Assembly: GCA_964544485.1 (NCBI GenBank)
Contig: CAZJBH010000005.1
Coordinates: 1 to 27,814, forward strand
Source of the DNA: CAZJBH01 sp964544485
GTDB taxonomy: Bacteria > Patescibacteriota > Minisyncoccia > Portnoybacterales > UBA2143
Direction of reading: 5' to 3'
Length of the DNA stretch: 27,814 nt
Part shown: positions 13,775 to 22,271 of the stretch, one piece after another
Layout of the letters: each line of letters opens with the position of its first letter
Position numbering within the stretch: the stretch's first letter is position 1
The notes under the pieces: model-generated
Told to the model about the DNA's origin: nothing
The model's database searches: none
What the model saw: only the letters and a program-made list of their open reading frames with translations
Translations under genes and position numbers: made by a program

Positions 13775-15514
13775 ATGAAATTAGAAACTTTAAGACATTC
13801 AGTTAGCCATATAATGGCTTTAGCTGTCCAAAACATTTTTAAAGATGTTAAATTTGGTATTGGCCCAGCCATAGAGCGCGGCTTTTATTACGACTTTAAA
13901 TTAAAAAACTCTCTGACTCCGGAAGACCTGCCTAAAATTGAAAAAGAAATTAAAAAGCTAATTCAGCAAGATTTAAAATTTATTAAAAAAGAAGTAAGCT
14001 TAACTGAAGCTAAAAAAATATTTAAAGATCAGCCTTTTAAATTAGAATTAATCAAAGATTTAGAAAAAGAGAAAAACAAAAAAGTTACTCTTTACCAATT
14101 AGGAGATTTTACTGATCTTTGCAAAGGACCGCATCTTAAATCAACTAAAGAAATTAATCCTAAAGCGATCAAATTAACTTCAATTGCCGGAGCTTATTGG
14201 AAAGGAGATGAAAAAAATCAAATGCTCCAAAGAATCTATGGAATCGCTTTTGCTCAAGAAAAAGAATTAAAAGCATATTTAAAACAACAAGCAGAAGCAG
14301 AGAAAAGAGATCATCGCGTCTTAGGACAAAAACTAGAACTCTTTATGTTTAATGAAGAAGTCGGAGCCGGACTTCCTTTATGGCTGCCTAAAGGAGCTAT
14401 CCTTAGACAAGAAATCATGGACTTTGCTTTTAAAACTTACCTTAAAAAAGGATATCAGCCAGTAGTAACTCCTCATATTGCGAGTGAAAAACTTTGGCGA
14501 CATTCCGGACATCTGGATTTCTATCATGAAGATATGTATAACTCATTTGGCATTGATGAAGAACAATACCGGCTTAAGCCAATGAACTGCCCTTTGCATG
14601 TAACTATGTATAAAAACAAGCCGCGCTCTTACCGAGAATTGCCGATTCGCTGGACTGAAATGGGAACAGTTTACCGCTATGAAAAAAGCGGAGTCCTCCA
14701 CGGTTTAACCCGGGCGCGCGGATTCACTCAAGATGACGCTCATATTATTTGCCGGCCAGACCAGCTTTATCAAGAATTAAAAAATTGTTTAGAAATCACC
14801 CTATATATCCTCAAAACTTTCGGCTTTAAAGATTTTGAAATGAATGTTTCAGTGCGCGATCCTAAAAACAAAAAGAAATTCATTGGCCAAGATAAAAACT
14901 GGAATTTAGCTGAAAAAGAATTAAAAAAAGCCTTAAAAGATTCAGGCTTTGATAAATACGAATTAGATGTGGGCGGAGCGGTTTTTTACGGACCTAAAAT
15001 TGATGTTAAAGTAGCTGATTCAATTGGCCGGCAATGGCAGCTTTCCACAATTCAATTTGATTTTAATCTGCCAGGCAGGTTTAATATGGAATATATTGGC
15101 CAAGACGGCAAAAAACACACTCCTTATATGATTCATCGAGCTTTATTAGGCTCATTAGAAAGATTCATCGGAGTTTACATTGAACACGTAGCCGGCGCTT
15201 TTCCGGTTTGGCTGGCTCCTATTCAAGCTCAAATTATTCCAGTTAGCAAAAAGTTCAATGCTTACGCTGATTCAATTGTTAAACAATTAAATCAACAAGA
15301 TATCCGAGCTAAAGCTAATCAAGATGATGAGACTCTAGGCAAAAAAATCAGAAATGGCGAGCTGCAAAAAATCCCCTACTTGCTAATCGTTGGAGAGAAA
15401 GAAAAGAAAGCTAAAACAGTTTCAGTCAGGCATAGAGATAAAAAAGATCTTGGACCAGTTAAAACAGAAAAATTCATTCAACAAATTCAGAAAGAAATAG
15501 AAGAGAAAAAATAA
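13775..15514 (+). CDS. thrS: Threonyl-tRNA synthetase lacking the TGS domain
   Basis: ThrRS charges tRNA(Thr) and edits misactivated serine. The 579-residue protein begins directly with the N2 editing domain (LRHSVSHIMALAV, H8 and H12, with DLCKGPH later), so the about 60-residue N-terminal TGS domain of the E. coli enzyme is absent. The class II catalytic core follows: motif 2 region RYEKSGVLHGLTRARGFTQD, zinc ligand Cys in MNCPLHV, the DVGGAVFYGPKIDVKV strand, and motif 3 in HRALLGSLERFIGVYIEH. The C-terminal anticodon-binding domain starts near FPVWLAP. The start is ATG, 1 base after the dnaE stop, with no Shine-Dalgarno sequence, so the gene is coupled to dnaE. An upstream in-frame TGS is impossible because dnaE occupies that DNA. 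Confidence 0.96.
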   Translation: MKLETLRHSVSHIMALAVQNIFKDVKFGIGPAIERGFYYDFKLKNSLTPEDLPKIEKEIKKLIQQDLKFIKKEVSLTEAKKIFKDQPFKLELIKDLEKEKNKKVTLYQLGDFTDLCKGPHLKSTKEINPKAIKLTSIAGAYWKGDEKNQMLQRIYGIAFAQEKELKAYLKQQAEAEKRDHRVLGQKLELFMFNEEVGAGLPLWLPKGAILRQEIMDFAFKTYLKKGYQPVVTPHIASEKLWRHSGHLDFYHEDMYNSFGIDEEQYRLKPMNCPLHVTMYKNKPRSYRELPIRWTEMGTVYRYEKSGVLHGLTRARGFTQDDAHIICRPDQLYQELKNCLEITLYILKTFGFKDFEMNVSVRDPKNKKKFIGQDKNWNLAEKELKKALKDSGFDKYELDVGGAVFYGPKIDVKVADSIGRQWQLSTIQFDFNLPGRFNMEYIGQDGKKHTPYMIHRALLGSLERFIGVYIEHVAGAFPVWLAPIQAQIIPVSKKFNAYADSIVKQLNQQDIRAKANQDDETLGKKIRNGELQKIPYLLIVGEKEKKAKTVSVRHRDKKDLGPVKTEKFIQQIQKEIEEKK

Positions 15515-15538
15515 AAACCCCTATTAAAAAGGGTTTTT
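15513..15538. terminator. Bidirectional terminator between convergent thrS and map
   Basis: An 8-bp stem (15513-15520 AAAAACCC with 15531-15538 GGGTTTTT) with a 10-base loop. The A/T ends serve as U tracts on both strands, and the right arm overlaps the first two bases of the map stop codon complement. Confidence 0.85.
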
Positions 15539-16304
15539 ATTCAGTCAATATTTTTGGCCCTTTGTCAGTAATTGCCACAGTATGTTCAAAATGAGCTGAT
15601 AAGCTGTTATCCGCTGTCTGATAACAAAATCCATCAGCTCCTTTTTTTATTCCTGGCTGTCCCATTACTACCATTGGTTCAATCGCTAAAACCATACCTG
15701 ATTCTAATTTCAATCCCTTATGACGCTGTCCAAAATTAAGCACTTCCGGAGATTCATGCAGATTTTTGCCAATTCCATGTCCGCATAAATCGCGAACTAC
15801 TTGAAAACCCTGGTCTTGAACATATGTTTGAATAGCATGCCCTAAATCACCTAAAGTTTTATCTGGCTTGCATCTTTTAATTGCTCGCTTTAAGGATTTT
15901 TTAGTTACTCTGATTAAACGATTAGCTTCCGGATCAACTGAACCAATTGCTAAAGTTAAAGCCATATCAGAATAATATCCTTGCTTGCCTGCTGAAGAAG
16001 CAGGATAAATCAAACCTAAATCTAAACTTAAAATATCCCCTTCCTTAATCTTTCTGTCTAAAGGAACTCCATGGACAATCTGTTCGTTAATTGAAACGCA
16101 TAAGCTATTCGGAAAACCTTGGTAATTTTTAAATCCAGGCTTAGCTCCATAATTAAAAATAAGCTTTTCAGCAAGCTTATCTAATTCAATCGTTGGAAGA
16201 CCGGGCTCTGCTTTGTCAGCTATTTGATGAATTATCTCTGACAATATTTTCCCGCTCTGACGCATTAATTCAATTTCTTTTTCTGTTTTAAGAATAACAG
16301 ACAT
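15537..16304 (-). CDS. map: Methionine aminopeptidase, type I
   Basis: This enzyme removes the N-terminal methionine from nascent proteins. The 255-residue length is typical of type Ia. The binuclear metal site is complete: Asp in LSLDLGL, Asp in YYSDMALTLAIG, His in CGHGIGKNLHESP, Glu in LAIEPMV, and a final Glu in HFEHTVAIT. The substrate-site His is present in EQIVHGVPL. The ATG overlaps the adk stop by 1 base (TAATG), so the two are coupled. It is the last gene of the ribosomal protein operon in this window, the common adk-map ending of bacterial spc operons. Confidence 0.97.
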   Translation of the reverse strand: MSVILKTEKEIELMRQSGKILSEIIHQIADKAEPGLPTIELDKLAEKLIFNYGAKPGFKNYQGFPNSLCVSINEQIVHGVPLDRKIKEGDILSLDLGLIYPASSAGKQGYYSDMALTLAIGSVDPEANRLIRVTKKSLKRAIKRCKPDKTLGDLGHAIQTYVQDQGFQVVRDLCGHGIGKNLHESPEVLNFGQRHKGLKLESGMVLAIEPMVVMGQPGIKKGADGFCYQTADNSLSAHFEHTVAITDKGPKILTE

Positions 16305-16966
16305 TAAAGTTTAAGAGCTTGTTTAATTTCCTGATAAACATCTTGAATTGATTGTTCTCCATTAACTTTAATCAATTTTTCTTGCTTTTGATAATATTCA
16401 ACAACTGGCTCTACATCTTTAAGATAATAATCTAGACGAGCCTGAATTGCTTCTGGCTTGTCATCCGGACGAGTAATTAATTCTCCTCCGCATTCATCGC
16501 AAATCTTTAAATCTTTAAATTCGCCGACCCAAGGAATTAACCGGCCGCATTCTTGGCAAATCCGGCGCTTAGTTAAACGATCAAAAGCTTCTTGATGAGA
16601 AATATCTATTAAAATTGGATAAACTTGCTTCCATTCATACCAATCAAACAATTCATCCATTAATTTAGCCTCAATTAAAGCGCGCGGAGAACCATCAACT
16701 AATAGCCCCTTTTGATCAATCTGATCTTTAATTTGTTCCATCTGCTGGCTCCATAATTGATACATAACTGCAGTTGGGACTAAACCGCCTTGAACTAAAA
16801 CCTGATTTAGTTTTTGACCAGTAAAATCATTTTTAACTTTTCTATCTCTGATTAAATCTCCGCTGGCAATATATGAAAAATTGAAATCTTTGATCAATAA
16901 TTTAGCCTGAGTGCCCTTACCGCATCCAGACCGACCAAAAAGAATAATGATTTTAGAATCCTTCAT
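16304..16966 (-). CDS. adk: Adenylate kinase with zinc LID
   Basis: Adk interconverts ATP + AMP and 2 ADP. The 220-residue protein starts with the P-loop GRSGCGKGTQAK and has the AMP-binding ASGDLIRDRK and VDGSPRAL motifs. The LID domain carries a four-Cys zinc site, CQECG and CDECGG, as in Gram-positive-type long Adk. The C-terminal part shows RPDDKPEAIQARLDYY. In VDGSPRA a Ser replaces the Phe of the usual DGFPR motif, a modest deviation. The gene overlaps the end of secY by 14 bases and has only a weak GAG before its ATG. Confidence 0.96.
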   Translation of the reverse strand: MKDSKIIILFGRSGCGKGTQAKLLIKDFNFSYIASGDLIRDRKVKNDFTGQKLNQVLVQGGLVPTAVMYQLWSQQMEQIKDQIDQKGLLVDGSPRALIEAKLMDELFDWYEWKQVYPILIDISHQEAFDRLTKRRICQECGRLIPWVGEFKDLKICDECGGELITRPDDKPEAIQARLDYYLKDVEPVVEYYQKQEKLIKVNGEQSIQDVYQEIKQALKL

Positions 16967-18236
16967 AATCTCGCATGGTTAATTGAGAATTAATCTGGCG
17001 CAAAGTTTCCAAAACCACAGAAACCACAATTAAGAGCGCAGTTCCGCCAATCGCGAATGAAAACGCGGTAATTCCAGTAGACCCCTGGATAATTGAAGGA
17101 AGTACTGCAATTGTTCCTAAAAAGATAGCTCCAAAAAGAAGCACTCGATTTAGAATAAAGTAAAGAAAATCAGAAGTTGGCTTGCCAGGCCGAATCCCTG
17201 GAATAAATCCACCCATTTTCTGTAAATTATTAGCCACATTTTTAGGATCAAAAGTAACTGCTGTATAAAAATAGGTAAATAAAACCACTAAAGTGAAATA
17301 AGCAATTCCATAAAACCATTGATTTTCAAAAAGTCCGCCGATAAATTGAGACGCGCTAGCTACCCAGCTAATATCTGATCCGCCTAAAAAATTAGCCACC
17401 ATACCCGGAAAAAGCATAATTGAAAGAGCGAAAATAATTGGAATCACTCCAGCTGGATTAACATTTAACGGGAGATAAGTCGAAACTCCTCCGTAAACTC
17501 GATGCCCGCGCACCCGCTTAGCATAAGAAACCGGGATATTTCTTCTTCCTTCAGTAACCACAACCACTCCGGCAATAATAATTAAAGCAACAATAAAGAA
17601 AGCGATATAAGTCGGGATTTTAGAAGGATCATAAGTTGCAACCAATTCTCTAATTGAAAGAGGAACTCGAGAGACAATACCGGCAAAAATTAAAAGAGAA
17701 ACTCCATTCCCGATTCCTTTCTCAGAAATCAATTCACCTAGCCACATTAAAAAGACAGCTCCGGCAGTTACCACGCAGATAGAAGTTATCCATTCCATGG
17801 CTGACAATGAGCCGAGCACTCCTTGGCGAGATAAAAGAGTTAACATAGCGTATCCCTGCATTGCTGCCAAAGGCACAGTTAACATCCGGCTATATTGATT
17901 AAATTTTTGCTTGCCTTGTTCCCCTTCTTCTTTATAAAGAGCTTCTAATTTCGGAAAGATCATAGTCAAAAGCTGCATAATAATGGTTGCAGTAATAAAT
18001 GGCCCTAAGCCAAGCATAATAATTGAAAGATTGCTCATGGCTCCTCCGGTAAAAATATTTAATAAGCCAAATAACTGGTTATTAGCAAAAAACTGGCTTA
18101 ACCGTTCAGTATCTATGCTTGGAACCGGAATATTTGCGGCAATCCTAAAAATTACAAAAATCATTAAAATAAAGAGGATTTTTTTGCGCAAATCCCTTAT
18201 TTTAAAAATTTGAATTACTTTATCTAACCATTTCAT
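16953..18236 (-). CDS. secY: Preprotein translocase subunit SecY
   Basis: SecY is the channel subunit of the SecYEG translocon in the cytoplasmic membrane. The 427-residue protein has the expected ten hydrophobic segments. Recognisable blocks are RIAANIPVPSID after TM1, the plug region FTGGAMSNLSIIMLGLGPFI, GIGNGVSLLIFAGIV before TM5, the cytoplasmic loop with ARRVRGH-like YAKRVRGHRVYGG, the NPAGVIPIIFA segment, and the C5 loop FIPGIRPGKPT before the last helices. It starts 3 bases after the rplO stop without a Shine-Dalgarno sequence and is co-transcribed with the ribosomal genes, the conserved spc position. Confidence 0.97.
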   Translation of the reverse strand: MKWLDKVIQIFKIRDLRKKILFILMIFVIFRIAANIPVPSIDTERLSQFFANNQLFGLLNIFTGGAMSNLSIIMLGLGPFITATIIMQLLTMIFPKLEALYKEEGEQGKQKFNQYSRMLTVPLAAMQGYAMLTLLSRQGVLGSLSAMEWITSICVVTAGAVFLMWLGELISEKGIGNGVSLLIFAGIVSRVPLSIRELVATYDPSKIPTYIAFFIVALIIIAGVVVVTEGRRNIPVSYAKRVRGHRVYGGVSTYLPLNVNPAGVIPIIFALSIMLFPGMVANFLGGSDISWVASASQFIGGLFENQWFYGIAYFTLVVLFTYFYTAVTFDPKNVANNLQKMGGFIPGIRPGKPTSDFLYFILNRVLLFGAIFLGTIAVLPSIIQGSTGITAFSFAIGGTALLIVVSVVLETLRQINSQLTMRDYEGF

Positions 18237-18239
18237 AAA

Positions 18240-18743
18240 TTATTTTTTAGCTTTGTTATTTTTTTTAGTTTCTGTTTTCTTTTCTTTAAAATTATCTATT
18301 TTCTGCTGAGCTGCTTTAGAAATTTTAACTCCGCTAAATTGCAATTGTTTTTTTAACTCTCCTTGGGCTAAAATTTTTACTTTTGGCATCTTTCCTCTTA
18401 TTTTACTAATCAAACCCTTTCTCAGCAAGCTTTTAGGAGTAACCCTGTCTCCATGTTTAAAAGCCTGATTCAATGAACTTAAATTCAAAGAAACCGATTT
18501 ATGTTCATACCGCTGAAGTTTTTGTCCCCGCCTAATTTTTACCTTGCCAATAATTCCTTTCTTTTTAGGCGAACGCATAACCAAAGTAGTATCTCCGCCG
18601 GCAAAACCAACCCGCGGTTTTTTACCAGACCTTGCTTTTTGCCCTTTGACTCCGCGGCCGCAATAAGTTCCTTTTTTGCCGCCTCGGCCAATTCTCTTCT
18701 TACTCGGCCGAAAATTATTTAATTTTAATTCATGAAGTTGCAT
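18240..18743 (-). CDS. rplO: 50S ribosomal protein L15 (uL15)
   Basis: L15 binds 23S rRNA late in assembly. The natural start is the ATG at 18743 (MQLHELKLNNFRPSKKR), 4 bases after the rpsE stop; a TTG at 18767 in the same frame would overlap rpsE and is rejected. The Gly-rich N-terminal part (RIGRGGKKGTYCGRGVKGQK, then ARSGKKPRVGFAGGDT) is diagnostic. The protein has 167 residues, with a Lys-rich tail slightly beyond the usual end. The gap to rpsE leaves no room for rpmD, which lies between rpsE and rplO in most bacteria. Confidence 0.96.
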   Translation of the reverse strand: MQLHELKLNNFRPSKKRIGRGGKKGTYCGRGVKGQKARSGKKPRVGFAGGDTTLVMRSPKKKGIIGKVKIRRGQKLQRYEHKSVSLNLSSLNQAFKHGDRVTPKSLLRKGLISKIRGKMPKVKILAQGELKKQLQFSGVKISKAAQQKIDNFKEKKTETKKNNKAKK

Positions 18744-18747
18744 AATT

Positions 18748-19215
18748 TTATTTATCTTTTTTATCAAACATTTCTAAAGACGACAATGCTTTTAAAGTAG
18801 CTCTGGCATTATTAATTTTATTCTTTGTACTTCCAAGAATCTTACCGGAAATATCTTCTAAACCAGCTAAATCGCAAATAATTCTGACTGCGCCTCCGGC
18901 AACAATACCCTTTCCTTTGATTCCCGGCTTTAACAAAACTTTTGCGCTCACATATTTAGCTAAAACCTCATAAGGAATAGTCCCATTTTTAATCGGCACT
19001 CGAATCAAATTCTTTTTAGCGTCTTTAACTGCTTTTTCTACAGCCATGCTTACATCCTGCCCCTTGCTAACTCCTAAGCCAACTCGGCCAGCCCGATCGC
19101 CAATAACTACGCTTGCTCTAAACCTAAAACGGCGGCCGCCAGCAACCACCCGGACTACTCGGGCAACATCAATTAATTTTTGTTCAAATTCTTGTTTTTC
19201 TCTGTTTCTATCCAT
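18748..19215 (-). CDS. rpsE: 30S ribosomal protein S5 (uS5)
   Basis: S5 helps maintain decoding accuracy near h18 and h34 of 16S rRNA. At 155 residues it is close to standard length. The N-terminal dsRBD-like domain reads RVVRVVAGGRRFRFRASVVI, followed by GDRAGRVGLGVSKGQDV. The C-terminal domain has GIVAGGAVRIICDLAGLEDI. The gene sits between rplR and rplO, without rpmD after it. Confidence 0.97.
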   Translation of the reverse strand: MDRNREKQEFEQKLIDVARVVRVVAGGRRFRFRASVVIGDRAGRVGLGVSKGQDVSMAVEKAVKDAKKNLIRVPIKNGTIPYEVLAKYVSAKVLLKPGIKGKGIVAGGAVRIICDLAGLEDISGKILGSTKNKINNARATLKALSSLEMFDKKDK

Positions 19216-19220
19216 AATAT

Positions 19221-19571
19221 TTATATTTTTATTCCTGCATCGCGCAAACCTTTGGCTGCAGCGCTTATTTGGCCATGATATTTATATCCGGATTTATCAA
19301 AAACCGCTTCTTGAATTTTAAGCTGTTTAGCTTTTTCAGCTAAATTCTGGCCAATCTTTTCAGCTAATTCAACCTTGGTTAATTTAGCTTTATTTTTTAT
19401 TTCAAAATCGCTTGCCATAGCCAATGTTTTCCCTTGTTCATCGTCAATCAATTGAATATAGAAATGCTTATTAGAACGGAATATGCAAACTCGCGGACGC
19501 TGCTTTGTTCCGTTAATCTTAGCTCTAATTCGATGATGCCTTTTTTTTCTGTCTAATTGTTTTTTTAACAT
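19221..19571 (-). CDS. rplR: 50S ribosomal protein L18 (uL18)
   Basis: L18 binds 5S rRNA in the central protuberance. The 116-residue protein has the basic N terminus (RKKRHHRIRAKINGTKQRPR), the core FRSNKHFYIQLIDDEQGKTL and the C-terminal YKYHGQISAAAKGLRDAG. It starts 5 bases after rplF. The GGAG belonging to the rplF end lies 11 bases before the ATG and may help initiation. Confidence 0.97.
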   Translation of the reverse strand: MLKKQLDRKKRHHRIRAKINGTKQRPRVCIFRSNKHFYIQLIDDEQGKTLAMASDFEIKNKAKLTKVELAEKIGQNLAEKAKQLKIQEAVFDKSGYKYHGQISAAAKGLRDAGIKI

Positions 19572-19576
19572 AATTT

Positions 19577-20137
19577 TTATTCTCCGCTACTTGCCTTTTT
19601 ACCGGCTTTTCTTCTAACCTGTTCTCCTTGATACCTAATTCCTTTACCTTTGTACGGCTCTGGTTTTCGAATTGCCCTAATTTCAGCAGCAACCTGCCCA
19701 ACTAATTGGTTATCTATCCCAGAAATAGTAATTAAATTTTTTTCTACTTTAAACTCAATCCCTTGCGGAGCTTTAATCTCTACCGGATGAGAAAATCCTA
19801 TATTTAAAACTATTTTATCTCCTTGCACTTCAGCCCGGTAACCAACTCCGACAATTTCCAACTTTTTTTCAAAACCATTAATTACTCCGTTTATCATATT
19901 AGCGATTAAACTTCGGTATAATCCCCATAAAGCATAATCTTTTTTGGATTCTTTTCTAGGCTTGATAATTATTTCTTTTCCAGTATTATCTTCTAAAGTT
20001 TTTTCTTTGAATTTTAAAATATCCGGCAATTCCCGTTTCAGCTCCCCTTTTGGCCCCTTAATTGTAATCTCATCTTGAGTTAAATTAACTTGAACCTCTG
20101 AAGGAATAATAATTGGTTTTTTTCCGATTCGACTCAT
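19577..20137 (-). CDS. rplF: 50S ribosomal protein L6 (uL6)
   Basis: L6 lies near the sarcin-ricin loop and factor-binding site. The 186-residue protein begins MSRIGKKPIIIPSEVQVNL and contains the tandem repeat fold. The first half carries KGPKGELKRELPD, and the second half carries IRAIRKPEPYKGKGIRY, the most conserved L6 motif. The C terminus is basic. It is spaced 6 bases from rpsH in the standard spc order. Confidence 0.97.
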   Translation of the reverse strand: MSRIGKKPIIIPSEVQVNLTQDEITIKGPKGELKRELPDILKFKEKTLEDNTGKEIIIKPRKESKKDYALWGLYRSLIANMINGVINGFEKKLEIVGVGYRAEVQGDKIVLNIGFSHPVEIKAPQGIEFKVEKNLITISGIDNQLVGQVAAEIRAIRKPEPYKGKGIRYQGEQVRRKAGKKASSGE

Positions 20138-20143
20138 AATATA

Positions 20144-20530
20144 TTACCAAACTTGGCAAATTACTTCTCCGCCAATTCCTTTATTTTTAGCCTCTTCTCC
20201 GGTCATTAATCCCTGAGAAGTGGAAATAATTAAAAATCCATAGCCTTGCTTGATTGGCTTAATTTGGTTGCTGTTGAAATAAACTCGCTGGCCAAGCTTG
20301 CTGATTCTTTTTAGTTCGTGAATAATTGGCTGATTATTTCTATATTTCAATCCGATTTTAATTATTTTATTAACTTTTTTGCCTTGAATTTCAACTTCTT
20401 CCAACATTTGCTTATCTTCAAGAATTTTAGCTAGATTATACTTTATTTTAGAATAAGGCAAAACCACTGTCTTGTGTCCGACAGCCTGAGCATTTCTTAT
20501 TCGAATTAACATGTCTGCAATAGTATCCAT
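20144..20530 (-). CDS. rpsH: 30S ribosomal protein S8 (uS8)
   Basis: S8 is a primary 16S rRNA binder and, in E. coli, the spc operon repressor. I use the ATG at 20530 (MDTIADMLIRIRNAQAVGH), giving 128 residues. The frame runs to a TTG at 20548, but that start adds a non-family leader and overlaps rpsN. The C-terminal motif ISTSQGLMTGEEAKNKGIGG followed by EVICQVW is diagnostic. Whether an S8-binding autoregulatory site exists upstream of rplE cannot be seen by eye. Confidence 0.96.
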   Translation of the reverse strand: MDTIADMLIRIRNAQAVGHKTVVLPYSKIKYNLAKILEDKQMLEEVEIQGKKVNKIIKIGLKYRNNQPIIHELKRISKLGQRVYFNSNQIKPIKQGYGFLIISTSQGLMTGEEAKNKGIGGEVICQVW

Positions 20531-20541
20531 AAATTTAATAA

Positions 20542-20727
20542 TTACCAAGAAGATTTTTTAACTCCTGGCAACTCGCCTTTATTAGCTAACTCTCTAAAAC
20601 AAATCCGGCATAAGCCAAAATCGCGCAAATACCCTCTTTTCCTTCCGCATCTAAAACAACGCCGCAAGCTTCGGCTTGAAAATTTTGGTTTTTTATTAGC
20701 TTTTGCAATAATTGACTTTTTTGCCAT
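20542..20727 (-). CDS. rpsN: 30S ribosomal protein S14 type Z (uS14), zinc-binding
   Basis: At 61 residues this is the short zinc form of S14, with CFRCGRKRGYLRDFGLCRIC as a C-x2-C...C-x2-C finger. It begins MAKKSIIAKANKKPKFSSR and ends KGELPGVKKSSW, both typical. S14 sits in the head of the 30S subunit. It lies between rplE and rpsH. Confidence 0.97.
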   Translation of the reverse strand: MAKKSIIAKANKKPKFSSRSLRRCFRCGRKRGYLRDFGLCRICFRELANKGELPGVKKSSW

Positions 20728-20738
20728 GATTAATAAAT

Positions 20739-21278
20739 TTATTTTTTAATCGGAAATCCCAATAAACTAAATAGCTCTCTGCCTTCTGTTTCGTTTTTAG
20801 CTGAAGTTGCCACACTTATCTGCAAACCAAAAATATTTCTAGCATTTTCCGCTGAAATCTCAGGAAAAATGATATGCTCTTTAATCCCTATATTTAAATT
20901 GCCTGCTTGATCAATAACTGATTTATTTAATCCCCGAAAATCTCTTGATCTTGGAAGAGCAATATGAACTAGCCTATTTAAAAAATCATACATTCTTTGG
21001 CGGCGCAAAGTTACTGCATAACCGATTACCATGCCTTGCCTTATTTTAAATCCAGCTTCTGATTGGCGAGCAGCGCAAGCTTTTGGTTTTTGCCCGGTAA
21101 TTTCAGTTAAATGCTGCAAAAATTCTTTTTGCGCGTTTTCATCCTTATTCGCCGGATTAAAACCAGTATTAACAACCACTTTAATAATTCTGGGCGCAGC
21201 CAGTTTATTTTTATATCCAAATTTTTCTTGCATTGCTGGAACAACTTCCTGATTATATTTTTCTTTAATATCTATCAT
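20739..21278 (-). CDS. rplE: 50S ribosomal protein L5 (uL5)
   Basis: L5 binds 5S rRNA and contacts the P-site tRNA. The 179-residue protein contains PRIIKVVVNTGFNPANKDEN, LTEITGQKPKACAARQSEAG, FKIRQGMVIGYAVTLR and LPRSRDFRGLNK, all family blocks. The AGGAGA upstream of its ATG belongs to the rplX end and is about 16 bases away, too far to act as a normal Shine-Dalgarno sequence. Confidence 0.97.
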   Translation of the reverse strand: MIDIKEKYNQEVVPAMQEKFGYKNKLAAPRIIKVVVNTGFNPANKDENAQKEFLQHLTEITGQKPKACAARQSEAGFKIRQGMVIGYAVTLRRQRMYDFLNRLVHIALPRSRDFRGLNKSVIDQAGNLNIGIKEHIIFPEISAENARNIFGLQISVATSAKNETEGRELFSLLGFPIKK

Positions 21279-21288
21279 AAAATTTTAT

Positions 21289-21594
21289 TTATATCTCCTG
21301 TCCGCATTTCTTGCAAACCCGATACTTTTTTTTATCAACTACTTTATAGCCAACTCTAGTAGCTTGATTGCATTTAGAGCATACTAGTTTAACATTAGAT
21401 ATGTCAAATGGTTTGGTAATTTCCACAATCTGGCCTTTTTCTTTTTCATTCTTAGGCCGGCGATGCTTTTTAATCAAATTAGCTCCTTCAACAACTATCT
21501 TTTTTTGGCGCGGAAAAACATCAAGGACTTTTCCTTTTTTACCCTTGTCTTTTCCAGCAATTATTAAAACTGTATCTCCTTTTTTTATCTTCAT
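21289..21594 (-). CDS. rplX: 50S ribosomal protein L24 (uL24)
   Basis: L24 is an assembly-initiating 23S rRNA binder. The 101-residue protein has the N-terminal KOW motif (IKKGDTVLIIAGKDKGKKGK) and VEGANLIKKHRRPKNEKEKG. The C-terminal extension contains two CxxC pairs (CSKC and CKKC), which probably bind zinc; this variant is widespread in bacteria. Its stop is 10 bases before rplE. Confidence 0.97.
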   Translation of the reverse strand: MKIKKGDTVLIIAGKDKGKKGKVLDVFPRQKKIVVEGANLIKKHRRPKNEKEKGQIVEITKPFDISNVKLVCSKCNQATRVGYKVVDKKKYRVCKKCGQEI

Positions 21595-21602
21595 AATTTT
21601 AA

Positions 21603-21968
21603 TTAAAGCACCTCTGGCGCTAAAGAAACAATTTTATCAAATCCTTTTTCTTTTAATTCTCTGGTAACCGGGCCAAAAATACGACCGCCTTTAGGATTAT
21701 ATCCATCAACAATAACTGCCGCGTTTTCATCAAAACAGATATAAGAGCCGTTTTTACGCCGATATAGCCTTCTTTGCCGAACTACAACCGCTTTAACAAT
21801 ATCTTTTTTCTTAACTGTTTTGCGCGGCTCTGCTTCTTTAACTGAAGCAACTATAATATCTCCGATTTGAGCATACCTTCTTCTGCTCCCGCCTAAAACC
21901 TTAAAACACTGGATTAATTTTGCGCCAGTATTGTCAGCTACTTTTAATTTTGTTCCTGCTTGTATCAT
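21603..21968 (-). CDS. rplN: 50S ribosomal protein L14 (uL14)
   Basis: L14 lies at the subunit interface (bridges B5 and B8) and is the docking site of the silencing factor RsfS. The length of 121 residues is standard. Conserved blocks are KVADNTGAKLIQCFKVLGGS, AVVVRQRRLYRRKNGSYICF and GRIFGPVTRELKEKGFDKIV. The start follows an A/T-only spacer. Confidence 0.98.
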   Translation of the reverse strand: MIQAGTKLKVADNTGAKLIQCFKVLGGSRRRYAQIGDIIVASVKEAEPRKTVKKKDIVKAVVVRQRRLYRRKNGSYICFDENAAVIVDGYNPKGGRIFGPVTRELKEKGFDKIVSLAPEVL

Positions 21969-21976
21969 AATTTTAA

Positions 21977-22264
21977 TTATTTACTCTCTCTAACAACTTC
22001 CCATTGCTTGCGTTTGCTAATTGGCTTAACTTCTTTAATTAATAATTCTTCTCCTTTTTGCGACTTATTTTCTTGATCATGAGCTAAATATTTCTTGCTT
22101 ACTTTATACCTTTTTCGATATTTAGGATGAAATTTATATCGGTTTACCAAAACATTAACTGTTTTATCCTTAGCATTATTAACAGCCACGCCCTTTAATA
22201 AGCAAGGCCTGCTTGCTTGTTCTTGTTTCTGTTGATTTTCTTGTTTTTTATTCTTTTTAACCAT
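21977..22264 (-). CDS. rpsQ: 30S ribosomal protein S17 (uS17)
   Basis: S17 is a primary binder of the 16S 5' domain. The OB-fold core is clear: LLKGVAVNNAKDKTVNVLVN, then HPKYRKRYKVSKKYLAHDQE, and the end KEVKPISKRKQWEVV. The protein has 95 residues, with about 18 extra Lys/Gln-rich residues at the N terminus compared with the usual start. Confidence 0.96.
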   Translation of the reverse strand: MVKKNKKQENQQKQEQASRPCLLKGVAVNNAKDKTVNVLVNRYKFHPKYRKRYKVSKKYLAHDQENKSQKGEELLIKEVKPISKRKQWEVVRESK

Positions 22265-22271
22265 GAATTTA

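Noticed and set aside
18743..18767. TTG start for rplO that overlaps rpsE (and similar TTG extensions for rpsH, ligA and the 2688 gene)
   Set aside because: Each extension adds residues unlike the family, and an ATG giving the canonical N terminus lies 6-12 codons downstream. For ligA the extension also contains the promoter.
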